Assembly: GCA_025403435.1 (NCBI GenBank)
Contig: CM046345.1
Span: forward strand, 20,268,809 to 20,332,808
Direction: 5' to 3'
DNA length: 64,000 bases
Origin: Artocarpus heterophyllus
Taxonomy: Eukaryota; Streptophyta; Magnoliopsida; Rosales; Moraceae
Part shown: positions 47,471 through 60,054 of the stretch, piece by piece
How the letters are laid out: the number at the start of each line of letters is the position of its first letter
How positions within the stretch are numbered: the stretch's first letter is position 1
The notes under the pieces: generated by a model
Databases searched by the model: none
Told to the model about the DNA's origin: nothing
The model's input: only the letters and a program-made list of their open reading frames with translations
Position numbers and translations under genes: made by a program

Positions 47471-50400
47471 ATCTCCCACTCGCACTAAGTGAGTAAATAT
47501 GACAAATCTCGCATCCCCATAGCTTCCACATGCCTCTCGAAGACTCTCCCAATAAGTGTCTTTGTAAATGGATCAACTAAATTGTCCTTTAAAGCGATTT
47601 TGCACACCATGACATGCCCGCCCTTAACGAAGTCCTTTATCACATGATATTTCCAATCAATATGCTTACTCTTCCTATGAAATCTTGGTTGCTTAGCATT
47701 AGCTACAGCCGCACTTTTATCATAGTACAGTGATACCATCTTATCCATACCAGGGATTACCTCAAGATCCCCAAGGAACTTGTAGAGCTACACTGCTTAT
47801 TTCGAAGCATCACTAGCTGCCACATACTCGGCCTCCATCGTTGCATCTGAGTGCAATCTTGCTTCACACTTCTCCAACTGATGGCACCACCACCTAGAGT
47901 AAACATAAAACCCAAAGTCGATTTCCTAGAATCCAAACAAGATTGAAAATCTGAGTTAGTATATCCTAGAGGAATATAGTCTTCACCCGAATACACAAGC
48001 ATATACCCTCAAGTCCTTCTCAGGTACTTGAAGATATGCTTAACCGCAACCTAGTGGTTCGGTCTTGGATCTGCTTGAAATCGACTACAATCCCGGCCGC
48101 ATGACGAATATTCGGTCGTGTGCAAAGCATGGCATACATGAGACTACCCACTGTTGTAACATAAGGCACCTTCTTCCTGTGTTCTCTTTCCTCCTAAGAC
48201 TTTGGAGAGTCCTTTTAGATAGTGTAATTCCAGACCTAGATGGTTGCCCACTTTTCTTAGAATCTTGCATTACAAACCTCCTGAGAATTTTATCAATATA
48301 GTTGGCTTGTGACAAAGCTATCATTTTATTCTTCCTATCCCGAAAGATCTGGATACCGAGAGCAAAATGAGCCTTACCCAAGTCTTTCATGTCAAACTGC
48401 TTGGTCAATTATAATTTGACCGATGACAATGCCCTAACATCATTACCAATTAGTAGAATGTCATCTACATATAGTAGTAGAAAAACCACCTTCTCATCCT
48501 TAATGTGTTTATAAACACATGGCTCATCCACATTTTGTGAGAACCCATAAGTCTTGATCACCTGATCAAATTCTATGTTCCAAGAATGGGAAGCCTGCTT
48601 AAGTCCATAAATTGACTTTAGCAGCTTACAAAGTTTACACTCTTGACCCTTGGCCTTGAACCCATCTGGTTGTTCCATATAAGTGGACTTATCAAGATAG
48701 CCATTTAGAAAAGCAGTCTTGACATCCATCTACCAAATCTCATAGTCGAGAGCGGCAGCTATGGATAAGAGAATCTGGATGGATTTAAGCATGACTACAG
48801 GCGAAAAGGTTTTCTCGTAATCGATTCCTTCCTTTTGTGTGTAACCCTTAGCTACCAGTCTAGCCTTAAAGGTTTCAACCTTTCCATCCATTCCTCTTTT
48901 CCACTTGTAGATCCACCTACACCTGATGGGTTTTACCCCTTTGGGAAGATCCACAAGCTCTCAGACCTGATTAGTCACCATAGACCCATCTCTGTGTTTA
49001 TGGCCTCTGTCAAGAGTTTTGGATCAACATTCTCTATAGCCTCTACGTAAGTATAAAGATCCCTATCATGTTCATCTAGTTCAGCCAAGAAAGTCTCCCC
49101 ATTGAACATATACCTTTTGGGTTGACGCACGATCCTCCCACTACACCGAAGCCCCTTAGGTTGTTGTTCAAGTTTATTTGGTTTTTCTACACTGATTGGA
49201 ACAGTTTCATTTGGAACCTCCAGAGTGATTAGATTACTCCTTAACTCCTCAAGTACCACTTTGTTTTGAGGTTTAAAGTCATCCATGTAATTCTTCTCAA
49301 GGAAAGTTGCATTAGTTGAAACCACGACTTTATTTTCCTTTGGGTTATAGAAATAACCCCCTTTAGTCCTTTTTCGATATCCTACAAACATGCAAACTTC
49401 TAAACGTGCTTCCAACTTATTCGGATCCTTAAACAGGACATGAGCCAGACATCCCCATATGCAAATATAGTTTAAGGATGTCTTCCTAGCCGTCCATAAC
49501 TCGTGAGGAGTTTTAGGGACCGATTTGAAGGTACATTGTTCAAACGATAACAGTCGGTTTGTAGTGCATATCCCCATAAGGATAAAGGCAATGATAAATA
49601 ACTCATCATAGACCTTACCATGTCTAATAAAGTCTTATTGCTTCTCTCCTCTATGCCATTCTGCTGCGGAGTGCCCGGCGTTGTCAAATGGGATAAAATC
49701 CCATTCTATAATAAGTGTCTTAGAATTGCATCAGAAAGGTATTCTCCACCTCGATCGGATTGAAGTGCCTTTATGGGTTTACCTAATTGTTTTTCCACTT
49801 CAGCCCGAAAGTCCCTGAACTTGTTGTAAGTTTCGTTTATGTGGTGCATCAGGTACACATACCCATATCTTGAGTAATCATCAATGAAAGTGATGAAGTA
49901 CTCATATCCTCCTTGTGCCCGAATGTTCATCGATCTGTAAACATTACTATGCACAAGTTCTAGAACCCCTTTGGCCTTATTGTCCTCAGACCCAAATGAT
50001 CTTTTGGTCATTTTACCCCTAAACAAAATTCACATTGAGGTATAGATTTCACCTTTAAGTGACTTAAAGGTCCATCCCTTATCAACCTTTGAATCCTATT
50101 CAGGTTAATATGACCAAGACGCAAATGCCAAAGATAAGTCTTATTAGAGTGAGAAGTTTTAAGTCTTTTAAAGTTATTATCATTTATCTCAGCATTAAGC
50201 AGTAAGTTCATCTCAGGTTTCATAAAATATAGATTATTTTCAATCCATCTAAAACAGATAAAAAATTTGTTTTTACGAATCATCACTTTATTATTAAAAG
50301 AAATCAAATAGGAGTCTTTAAATAAACAAGCCACAGAAATTAAATTCCTTTTAAATTTAGGAACATAAAAACAATCTCGCAAAGTTAAATTCCTATAATT

Positions 50401-51435
50401 ATCAAAATGAAGATGGACGTTTCCTACTGGTTCCGCTAAGACCAAAGATCCATCGCCCATTTGAAGCGTGAAGTCTTCATGAAGCAGACTTTTCGTTTCT
50501 TTGAAACCCTGTAGAGAAACACAAACATGATTAGTTGCATTAGAATCTATAACCCAAATGTCACTAGATTCTTCAACTAAACAAGTTTTTAAATATAGAA
50601 GATCACACCTACCTCCTTTGGAAAGGAAGTCCTTGCAATGCTTCTTGATGTACCTGACCTTCCAATAGAAGAAGCACTTAAGCTTCTTTGGGTTCTTCTT
50701 CTTCTTCTTCTTCTTGCTCTTATTGTTAGCAGGAACAAAAGACTTCCAATTTTTGGCCCGTTGTCTCTTTCCATTCCTAGAATTGGGATTGGAACCAGAA
50801 GCAGCTACGAAGTTGGCCTCTCCACCCGCAGGAGACTCCTGGATCAGCAGTTCAAACTCCTATAACTATTTCATTAATTATGTTAAGGTCATATCCCGCC
50901 TACTGCTTAAATTAAAAGTAGCTCTAAATGGAATAAATTCCTTTGACAGAGTCTCAAAGACCATAGTCGTATGAGTTTCAGCATCAATGTCGGCTCCATT
51001 GGTTTGTGCCTCAACGAGGTAACCTATGACCAATATCATGTGCTCCTTTATAGATGTCCTCGGTCTCTGCTTATAGTTCAAGAGTTTTTGAAGCGCCCCT
51101 TGCCACTTTGTTATGGTTTGGCCTCCAAACATATCTTCTAGATTATCTAAGATCTGCTTAGCAGTCTCATAATCCTCATGTTGAGCCTACAACACATTAT
51201 TTATGCTGGCCATAACATAGCAGCGGGCCTGATCATTTGCATCTTTTCAGCTATCGTACGCTTGGAATTGTTCATTGGTGGAATCTCCCGTAGGCTCGGG
51301 AGGACAAGGGGTTGTCAACATAAATTTTAGTTTCTCAAAGGAGAGGACGATATCTAGGTTCTATTTCCAATCATTTTAATTCTCTCTGGTTAATAAGTTT
51401 TTACCAAGTATCAAAGATAAAGCATTTTTAGACAT
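47471..51435 (-). pseudogene. Gag-pol remnant of the 2-kb-LTR copia element
   Basis: From the start codon at 51435 (MSKNALSLILGKNLL) come gag pieces (51132-50878) and a zinc knuckle CFYWKVRYIKKHC near 50660. The protease site is WVIDSNATNHVC, with Gly replaced by Asn. Pre-integrase follows (50460-50008), then integrase (50026-49472, with ITFIDDYSRYGYVYLM and LQSDRGGEYLSD). RT covers 48954-48409, including FLLLYVDDILLIGND with an intact YVDD box. RNase H covers 48408-47485. Several stops and frame changes interrupt it, so no functional polyprotein is predicted. Confidence 0.88.
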
Positions 51436-52990
51436 TTTTAATCTACAATAAAGAATCATATACCAAACATAAGCAAACATACAATCATAATTAAGTAAGA
51501 TAACACAATTATACAAATGTGTTTATGTATTAAAACCTTGAAAATATTACAACCTTGCAACGACAATTCCTAATCAAAATTCAACAAGGTCTTAGGGGAG
51601 TTATGCTAAATTCAATTAGGAACACGGATCCCTTCCTGATTAATATATGCCATCCAGGACCTGTATGATCTAGCATATATTAATAATCATTTCTTTGGCC
51701 ATTAATTCTATTAACAAAGTTTCTAGGGAAGGTTAATAATAAAATTAATATGAGTGTATAACCATCGTTTCAATATTTTATCCATGATTTATAATCACCA
51801 CCTAGAGATGTGCAACCATAAATCATGCTAAAATACCTTATCCTCTCAGAGATCCAACCTAGTACATGATAGAAATCCCTTCCTAGGGGTCGGGACTACC
51901 ATGTTCTTCCTTCAGACTAATGATGGAGGCCTTAGGTCCTTTCTTCGAAAACCTTCTCCTACGCAATCTTTTGAAATCAAGGTTTTATTTTAAAAAGACA
52001 TGCATGAACAATTTTAAATAAGTGGCACTCCTTATTCTATATGGCATGTTATTAATATACATGGTAAATCATATTATTATGCCGACAAGCAAAGCAATCA
52101 AGCAAAATTACAAGAAAAATAATAAATAACTATAATATTATGGTTCCACCCTAGAGAATAGAAAACAAAGATTATAAGAGAATAATCGAAACATATTATC
52201 GATTCTTCATCATTGAATCCTCAAGCTGTATTCTTCTTCATGTAATGCCCATCTTCAAGCTTTTAATCCCATATGAATCGAATACTTTATATTTTCGGTC
52301 ATATTTAAATTTAATGTTTCTTAGAATTGTCCAAAAAAAAAAATTTAAAACTGCATCGAAAACTGTACCTTTATTGAAAAAATTTTCAGCTCTCTATCAG
52401 CAAGCCAATCTGGGTAATTGACCTGCCGGTCATGACCCACCAGCCTGCCGATCTTCATAGATCGGCCTGCCAAACCAGAAGTTCGGCCTGTCACCAGAAC
52501 CACCTAATTTTTACCTTGCTGATGGCCTACCGAACCTGACGTCTGGCCTACCGATCTGCTACCATCGGCTTGCCAAACTTAAGGGTTCGGCATGCCGATC
52601 GAGCAGAAACCACCCTTTTCATAAAACACAGTATTTAATGCAATTTATCAATTTTATTTTCAATAATTCAAAAACATAAAATTAGAGACTCAAGAAATAC
52701 CTAGGGACGCCATCATCTATCTTTTAGTTTGCTTTTAGGTTTGTCTTGTCCGAATGATTATTTAATTACAAAATTATTACAAATTTAAAATTAAATAATA
52801 ATTCTTAGATGAAGATGATAGCCCGCCATCTAATTACATAAAAAACATAGATACACATTCTAACCTCTAAGGAACCATAACTGGTATAAATGAATTAATA
52901 AATAATAATATAATTAATTAATAAACATCCACCATATAATCTATGACAACATATAAAATATAGAGAACCCTAGAGTGCCAACTCTCTATA
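51436..52990 (-). other. Leader-like region upstream of copia gag, with palindrome array
   Basis: No coding domain found. The position directly before gag suggests the element leader, or a highly diverged 5' LTR. It contains the eight-unit array at 52418-52598. AT-rich sequence follows to 52990. Confidence 0.45.
52418..52598. repeat. Palindrome array, 8 units, outside any defined LTR
   Basis: Cores such as TCGGCCTGCCAA, CTGGCCTACCGA and TCGGCATGCCGA start at 52418, 52440, 52462, 52483, 52522, 52543, 52565 and 52587. The pitch is 22, 22, 21, 39, 21, 22, 22; the 39 step may mark a lost or decayed unit. Confidence 0.8.
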
Positions 52991-52999
52991 AAATTAAAT

Positions 53000-54480
53000 T
53001 CAAGCACAGAAGAGTTCCTCTTGTATCATGAAGTGACATTTTTCCCAATTAAGCACCAAATTTGTCTCTTCACAATGTTGCTATACAAGAATGAGATTGT
53101 GTAGGCAATAATGAAAAGGAGATCTAAAGCCAAAAAATCATCCATAAATACCTCCATGAATCTTCTACCATGTTCAAGAAGATAGCCATCATACACCTTG
53201 GAAAGTAGCAAGAGCATTGTACAACCCAAAAGGAATTATGCTCCAGAAAGCAAAAGTACCATATGGGCAACTGAAAGTGGTCTTCTCTTGATCTTTGGGA
53301 GCAATGAGTAGCAACCAAGAAAGCAATAGTGGAAATAACTGGTTTAACATTTAGTCAATGAAAGGAAGAAGGAAGTGGCCTTTTTCTTATGGCCTTGTTA
53401 AACTTCTGGTAGTGAACGTACACTCGCTAACAAGTAACCATTCTTGTGGGAATCAACTCATTGTTCTCATTATTCACAAACGTCATACTCCTTTTCTTCA
53501 TAACAACTTGAACATGGCTTACCCACGAACTTTGGAGATGGCATAAACGATACCAGCATTCAACCACTTAGGAACTTCGACTCTTACTACCTTTTTTATT
53601 GCTAAACTAAGCCATCATTTGTGCTTCACCATTAGTTTGTAATCTTCCTCCATGAGAATCTTGTGCATACAAATGGCGAGGCTTATTCCCTTGATGTTAT
53701 AGATGGACCATCCTAAGGCAGACTTGCGCTTCCTCAAGATATGAAGTAGCTTGTCTTCCTTATCTTGAGTCAATCATGTAGAGATAATCATCGGGAAAAT
53801 AGAATTTTTTCCCAAAAAGGCATTGCGGAGAAGTTCAAGTAATGGCTTCAATTCTAGGACAACTTGAGAATTAGTAGGTTTCACTTCTTCAAGCATGTCC
53901 TCTTTTGCTGGTGTAGCTTCTACGCTCTTCACTTTTTCCAAAATAACTTCCTCCAAAGCCATAACTTCACTCTTCTTACTTAAAGGTCTAACAAAATGAT
54001 CCTTCAAAGGATTACGAGTTGTCAATCTAGTCGATCAACTCCTTGACACACTTGTTGATTACATCAATCTAGTGGCAAGTTTATGATTCTTCTAGAAACT
54101 TCATTAAATTTTAGATGTTGAGCCGAACTTCCTCATCATTAACTCGAAGAATCAAGGCACCTTTGTGAACATCAATAAGGGCATGTTTGATCACTAGAAA
54201 TGGTCTCCCAAGGATCCATGGAACCTTCTTCATATTTTAAACAACAAAATCAAGCGGGAAGATAAACTTGTCTACTTTGACCAATACATCTTTAATAATG
54301 CCCTTTGGATAGGTGAAGGACCTATCGGCAAGTTGCAAGGTAATTCTCATGGGCTTTAGCTCGCCAACTCCCAACTTTTGAAATATTGAGAGAGGCATAA
54401 GATTAATAATAGCCTTAAGGTCAAAAAGTATTCTTCAATGTTGAATCTCCAATAACACAAGGGATGGTAAAAATACTTAG
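53000..54480 (-). pseudogene. Protease-RT fragment of an Athila/Tat-type gypsy element
   Basis: On the minus strand, 54430-54100 gives protease-linker wording (ADRSFTYPKGII, VDKFIFPLDF). 54025-53774 gives VVLELKPLLELLRNAFLGKN, and 53320-53026 gives RT with a run matching CMMAIFLNMVED and EVFMDDFLAL in different frames. This is the same lineage as the element at 1-12970. Gag, RNase H and integrase are missing. Confidence 0.8.
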
Positions 54481-54499
54481 ATCCTTTGCCATATTCTTT

Positions 54500-56440
54500 G
54501 TAGTTTAACTAAATATCCTAATTTTTTGTCATATGCTTGGAACAATTATTATCAAAATACCAAGCATTAGTATTATAAGCTTTTAAAGAGGTGTAAGCAA
54601 CCATACCCCTTAAATAAGTTTTTCTTATCCAAATATTCATAGAAGACTTATTGGACAAGTCAATTTTAATTTTAGGTTTTTATTTTTGATTATACACTTT
54701 TACCCACATATCCCTTTCTTAAACATCCAAGTATTTATAACATCTAGGTCTTATATGCCCTGGAATATTACAGTATTCACAAATCAAAAGAAATCTGTTT
54801 GTTGTTCTTTTTCTTGCAACAGATTTCTTACCTTGTCTTTCTTGAGGTGTTTGAAAAGGCTGCTTCGTGGTACTGGTCATTGCTTTCACAAAAGTGGTCC
54901 TCCCTAATATTTCTTGACCTTTGTAGTCGATGCCAAAGTGATCACCTTCAAATTTTTGTTGGGATAGCAAGTGGTCCACCTTGGATGTTCTCAAGTTGAG
55001 CATTCTTAGATTCTTTCTGTGTTTGCTCCAACTCAATTCCAGTTTCAACAAGATTCCTCTTGCTCTTTGTGCCTAAAATCTCATAATTTATTGCTACCCT
55101 TATTAAATCTTCTTTTTCCTTTTTAAGAATAGAAACTTCCACTTAAAACAACTTATTGAGTTTGCATACCACAATCCATTTGTTGTACATCTTGTTGTAA
55201 GCCTCCTTTATCTTGTTGAGATTTAAATCTTCATCATCATTATTAGCATCATATTCTGCCTCGGAATATGTATTATCAAGACTTCCTTTAGATTTTGTTG
55301 CTTTTTCTGTTGCAACAAATTTTGAAACAGTAATGGTAGTATTCAATAACTTATGACTCCATAGTTTAGTACTTATAGTGAAGGCTATATAATTGCTAGT
55401 GTGATCTTCTACTTCATCGACACTCCCATCTGAATCATCATCTCTCCATGTTGATATCATAGCCTTATTCTTCTTTTTGAGAGTGTTTGCATATTCAAAT
55501 TAAATGTGACCTAAGCCTTCATACTCTCGGCATTGAACTCCTTTGTTTGTTTTCTTCTTTTTATATTGCTGTGAGGAGAATTTGTTCTTCTAAGGATTTT
55601 TGTTTTTTGAATTCCCTATGAATTTTCCTTTCTTGTTGTTCCTCTTTAAAATTTTGCCAAAATTTTTTGAAAGCAAAGTAAGAGATTCATTTAAATCCTC
55701 ATCATTATCAGACTTGCCTTTGTTTATGGATTTGTCCATATCTCATTGAAGTGCTATGCCTATATCCTTTTTGACTTCTTGAACTTTAAGTCAAAGGTCC
55801 AAAAAGATCCCATGAGTTCGTCTAACCTTATTGCCTTGACATCTTTGGCTTCTTTTATGGCAGTAACCTTGCAAGCAAAATGCTCCAGAAGTGATCTCAG
55901 TCTTTTTCACCAACTTAGAGTCCATATATTTTTCTTTGAGGGCAAAAGCTTCATTTGCGATGTCATAAAGCTTTGAATTGAAGTCTGCTATACACTCGTC
56001 CTCCTTCATGTGCAACTGCTCAAAATGAGTTTCGTAACTTTGAAGCCTTCACAGCAGCTGTATTATCATGTGATATTTGGAGAATGTACCACACCTCCTT
56101 TGCTGTTTCACAAGTGGAAATCAATTTAAATTGATTGACATCTACAACGTTGAAAATGACATTCAAGGATTTGGAACTGCTATTAGCAAGCCTATCTTCA
56201 TGAACACTTATTTGTAGGTTTAAGCATGGTTTTTCCTTTGGCATCCTTTGTTGTAGAATTAGTCCAACCTCTTATAACATATCACTATGTACTTTCATCA
56301 ATAGCTTTAATGAAGGCTTTCATGCGAGCCTTCCAGTATGGATAGTTGATGCTAAAATATAGTGGTTTGTTCAATGAAACTCTTTCTCTCATAATATCTA
56401 TACTTGCAAAACCATCGGCATACCCAATATCAAACCAAAA
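54500..56440 (-). pseudogene. Gag remnant of a SIRE-like copia element
   Basis: The minus strand reads NYPYWKARMKAFIKAIDEST near 56330, then the gag UBN2-type region (56244-55791, with EDECIADFNSKLYDIANEAF and LKEKYMDSKLV). Acidic linker pieces follow (55460-55143), then a knuckle region CEYCNIPGHIRPRCYKYLDV (54780-54719). The order and wording fit SIRE/Maximus-type copia gag. It is broken by stops and ends near 54500 against Athila-like sequence. No pol remains. Confidence 0.8.
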
Positions 56441-56455
56441 TCATGTTTGTGACCC

Positions 56456-56468
56456 ACTCTGATACCGA
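56456..56468 (-). other. Probable primer binding site of the SIRE-like element
   Basis: The minus strand reads CGGTATCAGAGTG about 80 bases upstream of the first gag codons, close to the initiator-Met tRNA site TGGTATCAGAGC. Confidence 0.6.
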
Positions 56469-56469
56469 T

Positions 56470-57904
56470 TAAGTCTTTTTACGAAGTCTATTATTAATTG
56501 TTTTAGCAAAAATGTATGAAACTTGAAATAATAAAAAGACACAGGCAGTTGGTACCATGGTTCAATAACTACAGCCAGACATATTAACAGTTTATTAAGT
56601 AAGAAGTGTTACAACTCAAATGGACTTAATTAACCTGAGACTCTCTTTCTAAGTATGATGTTCATGGCTTATAATAATCTAATGAAATGCTCAGCAAGAT
56701 CCCCTCCACTTAATATTGAAATCTCTTTAACACAAAGTTTTTTCCCCAAAACCTACATCTCTTTTCCTAAAGAAATAAGAAAAAAAAATACTCACAAAAA
56801 TAATCTCTCTAAAGTTTTGAGGCTTAAAAGACGTGTTGTGATCATTGTGAGACTTTAATTAAATAGCCAAATAAGCAAGCTATTGAAATCTTCAATTCAA
56901 TCCATTGTTAGCAATCTGATACTTATTTTGTTGTCACTAATGAGGCAACAGAGTTGCAAAATCTAATACAAAGTCAACTCTAGCTGATTCTTGATATCTT
57001 TTATTTAATGCAGCATAATTCTGGATAAATACTCCATGAACCTGGAAGTTTGTATTCAATAGAACAAATTCTTCTCTTGCAAATCTGTCATCTCATCTAA
57101 ATTCAACTTTCCAAAACAAACAAAAATTGACTTTAACCAAATCAATCAAAATTGATTGTCAAGAAACAATTTCCACAAAAACAGCAATGCCCCATAAAAC
57201 ATTCCTTGTTGCAAATCAAAATCTTTCTCTTATAGCAAGTCAATCCATTAAGATCAAAGTTTTCAAAACAAGCACAATTGGCTTATTAAAATAAGAAACC
57301 AAATAAAAATAAATTTCAACAAATCCAAAAAAGAATGGTGATGAAGATCCATTGGCGAATGTTCACAATTTTTGTTTCTGACAATTAGTCTCTATCTTTG
57401 AGAGGTATGAACCAAATTACAAAATAATATTATTGTTCATAGCAATATAAGTTAGGGTCCTGCAATTAAAATTTTTAAAATTCAGCCGTGTCTATATGAA
57501 TATTTTTCCAACATCGACAAAGATGCAAAGGTATTTGTTTAAAGACAATAATGCATGCATCTACCCTATTTGTATTGCGGCGCCTTCCATAGTGGCATAT
57601 ATTTATTTTCCCTGGCCAAAAATTAGTGACGATATATGATTCCACTGAGTGAAATTTATAGCTTTGCCTTGGCTTGATGTGTGAATACATTGCTTTGTTT
57701 GTTGGCCTCTTGGTCTCTAGTTCCAAATGTCACCATGGGGACACAAAAATCAAAAATAAGATCTATTTTTTTGTTAGCCGATGTTGCACCTAACATTTTT
57801 CTTTATAAATATCGTATGTATTTGCACAACCAACTTAATTATTCCACGCAACGTCTCCTGCAATCTCTCTAGCCATTCTCCAATTATTCATTAGTTCCCT
57901 CTGG
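56470..57904 (-). repeat. Possible 5' LTR of the SIRE-like element
   Basis: The region between the primer site and the next element has no coding domain and would be the LTR by position. Its TG..CA ends are not clear and no second copy is present here. Small open frames (56655-56858, 57475-57726, 57681-57872) show no domain. Confidence 0.35.
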
Positions 57905-60006
57905 TGTCACGCTCCGGAGTACGAGATGTGACGTGGCGGATTATTTAAATTAATTAAGGGAAGAATCTAATTAAAATCAGGAGTTTAGGGGCTAAATTAA
58001 GTATAAAAAATGTGGGAGTTTCGAAACAGTCATTCTATAAAAGAATTCATTAAACGAATAATAAAACAATAGAAAGCCGCGAGTATGGGTCCCACAGACC
58101 CACAACTTGTGCACACACATAGTACTGACAATATAATAATACAACTATAGTCTAAGCACAAAGAGAGTTAAAAACATTACATGCCTTGTTTAATTTATAC
58201 AAACAATCTAATAAATCCTTCTACTGCTCCTGTGTTCGGTCCGTTGAATCCTCTCCGAACCTAAACTGGTGACCACTTAGAAGGGGGGGAAATTTGAAAA
58301 CAGAGAAAATGTGAGCGAAAGGCTCAGTAGGACAGTATTTTATCAAATTATTTAAAAGAAACATCGAATAAATAAATAAATTTAAATGAAACCGTTCTTA
58401 CCCAAAACAGTTTACTCGGACCACCAAAATTATCATTTTCTTTTCCTAGGCAAACCATAAGAATATCACCACCATAGTGGCCCAGTTGGGTTTCGGGACC
58501 TGCCCCTAAGGTCGATCGTTACACGACCCGATCTCTGATATGGCATCATGCCTATGTGTTTATTTTCATCATCATTCAAAACCCATTTACCGAGTATTGT
58601 CATTTACATTTATTATGAAGTTCATTTCAGTTTACGGTATATTAAAATATAACTGATAAATTCATTTTCAAAGCCAACTCATTTTTGAAACTAGGCTACC
58701 AAGAAATGGGGTAGAAGTCCTACCTCGATACTCGTGCCGGTGCCTCACACCGTAATCCTGGTCCACTATACGTTAGCTCCGCGGAACCACGAACGATCCT
58801 AGATACACACTAAGTCGATCAATATCTAGCTCGAGATATTCTATGTTACTAAACCATTTCATGATGTCCTAGTGTGCCATTTGTATCCTTAAAATCATTT
58901 TACAAGGTTGGAATTTAAATCGGGGTTCAAAACAGTGAAAACGGGTGAAAAATCACAAAATTTTCCACGCTCGGCCGGCCTGCCGAACTCCCTACTTTGG
59001 CCAGTTGAACTGTGCAGTTCGGCCTACCAGAAACCAGGTTCGGTCGGCCAAACATTCCCCAGGTTTGGCCTGCCGAACGGTGCAGTTCGGCCTGTCGATC
59101 CCTTAAATCCTGCCTGCCGAACACGTAGTTTGGCCTACCGAACTGGGAATACCCAGAAATTCCAGCCACGGGTTTTCGATCCCCTAAAATCCAAATCTTG
59201 ATTCTAACCTGTTTTCTCAAATCTTAGGCATGGAAAACAATCATAGATGATAGAAAAACATGTTTGGACCCTTTTGAACTCATTTAAACAAGATTCAAAC
59301 TCAAAAATCTCAAAAATCCGAAAATGGAAAAATGAGGAGAAAAATGAAAAATCTTGAATCCAATCTGTTTTTCTTCAATCTAAGCTTAGATTCTAGTTGT
59401 TCTAAGTTCATTTAACTCAAATCAAAGGTTTTCTAAGCTTAAACGAGCTTAAATCTCAAAATGCACAAAATTGAAAATTTTGGAAAAAGTTTAGAAATTT
59501 TAAAACTAACCTTGAATCGAAGCTTCAATCTACATTCTCGGTTGCCAAATCAGGTTCCTGGGCTTCCTTCTAGCTAACCCGAAGCTTGGATTTGAATTTA
59601 ATTCAAAAATTTGAGAGAGAAGTTGAGAGAGAAAGGAGAGACTGAGAGAGATCAAGAGAGAGAGTCACGGTGAGGGAGAGAGAGAGTGAGCAGAGAGAGT
59701 GATGAGAGAGGGAGAGGAGAGAGAATAAATAGAGAGAAAAGGTGGACGGTTTTACTGTACAAAAACCAAATGCCACCCATGGTTTTGTAAAACGGAATAT
59801 TTTTAACATTTTACAAATTGTTGTGTTTTGAAACTCAAAACATCATTTTAAAACAATAAGAAATCATTTGAATTTATCAAATTAACAAAACAACCAAAAC
59901 TTCAAAATTCAACCAGATAATCAAATTAATGTTGAAACATTAATTATGGCACACTAATTCATCATTTTACATTACAATAACATTAAATAAATTTTAGGGC
60001 GTTATA
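57905..60006 (-). repeat. 3' LTR of chromovirus B
   Basis: 2102 bp, TGTCACGCTCCGG ... GGGCGTTATA, aligned with the chromovirus A LTRs. It includes the hairpin-like block (58808-58880), an eight-unit palindrome array and the GA-rich tract (59615-59735). Confidence 0.9.
58975..59141. repeat. Palindrome array, 8 units, in chromovirus B LTR
   Basis: Cores start at 58975, 58997, 59019, 59040, 59065, 59087, 59109 and 59130 (pitch 22, 22, 21, 25, 22, 22, 21). The best copies are TTGGCCTGCCGA and CCGGCCTGCCGA. Confidence 0.85.
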
Positions 60007-60054
60007 ACTCTCCACCCCTAAAAGAAATTTCACCCTCGAAATTTACATCTCATT

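Larger units (their letters stand above)
45444..52990 (-). mobile_element. Ty1/copia element with 2-kb LTR, decayed; far LTR not found
   Basis: The 3' LTR is 45444-47470, followed by a polypurine tract and pol/gag remnants on the minus strand to a gag start at 51435, then a leader-like region. No matching 5' LTR or initiator-Met primer site could be found before Athila-like sequence begins near 53000, so the 5' end is truncated or unrecognisable. A closely related LTR occurs at 61991-64000. It inserted into the chromovirus C LTR. Confidence 0.75.

Noticed and set aside
53026..53318. Novel gene frames near 53 kb
   Set aside because: Reading the neighbouring frames shows Athila-type RT wording (MDDF box), so these are frameshifted RT pieces.
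57475..57872. Missing N-terminal protease exon or new gene near 57.5 kb
   Set aside because: No DTGS motif or other protease wording is present on either strand.
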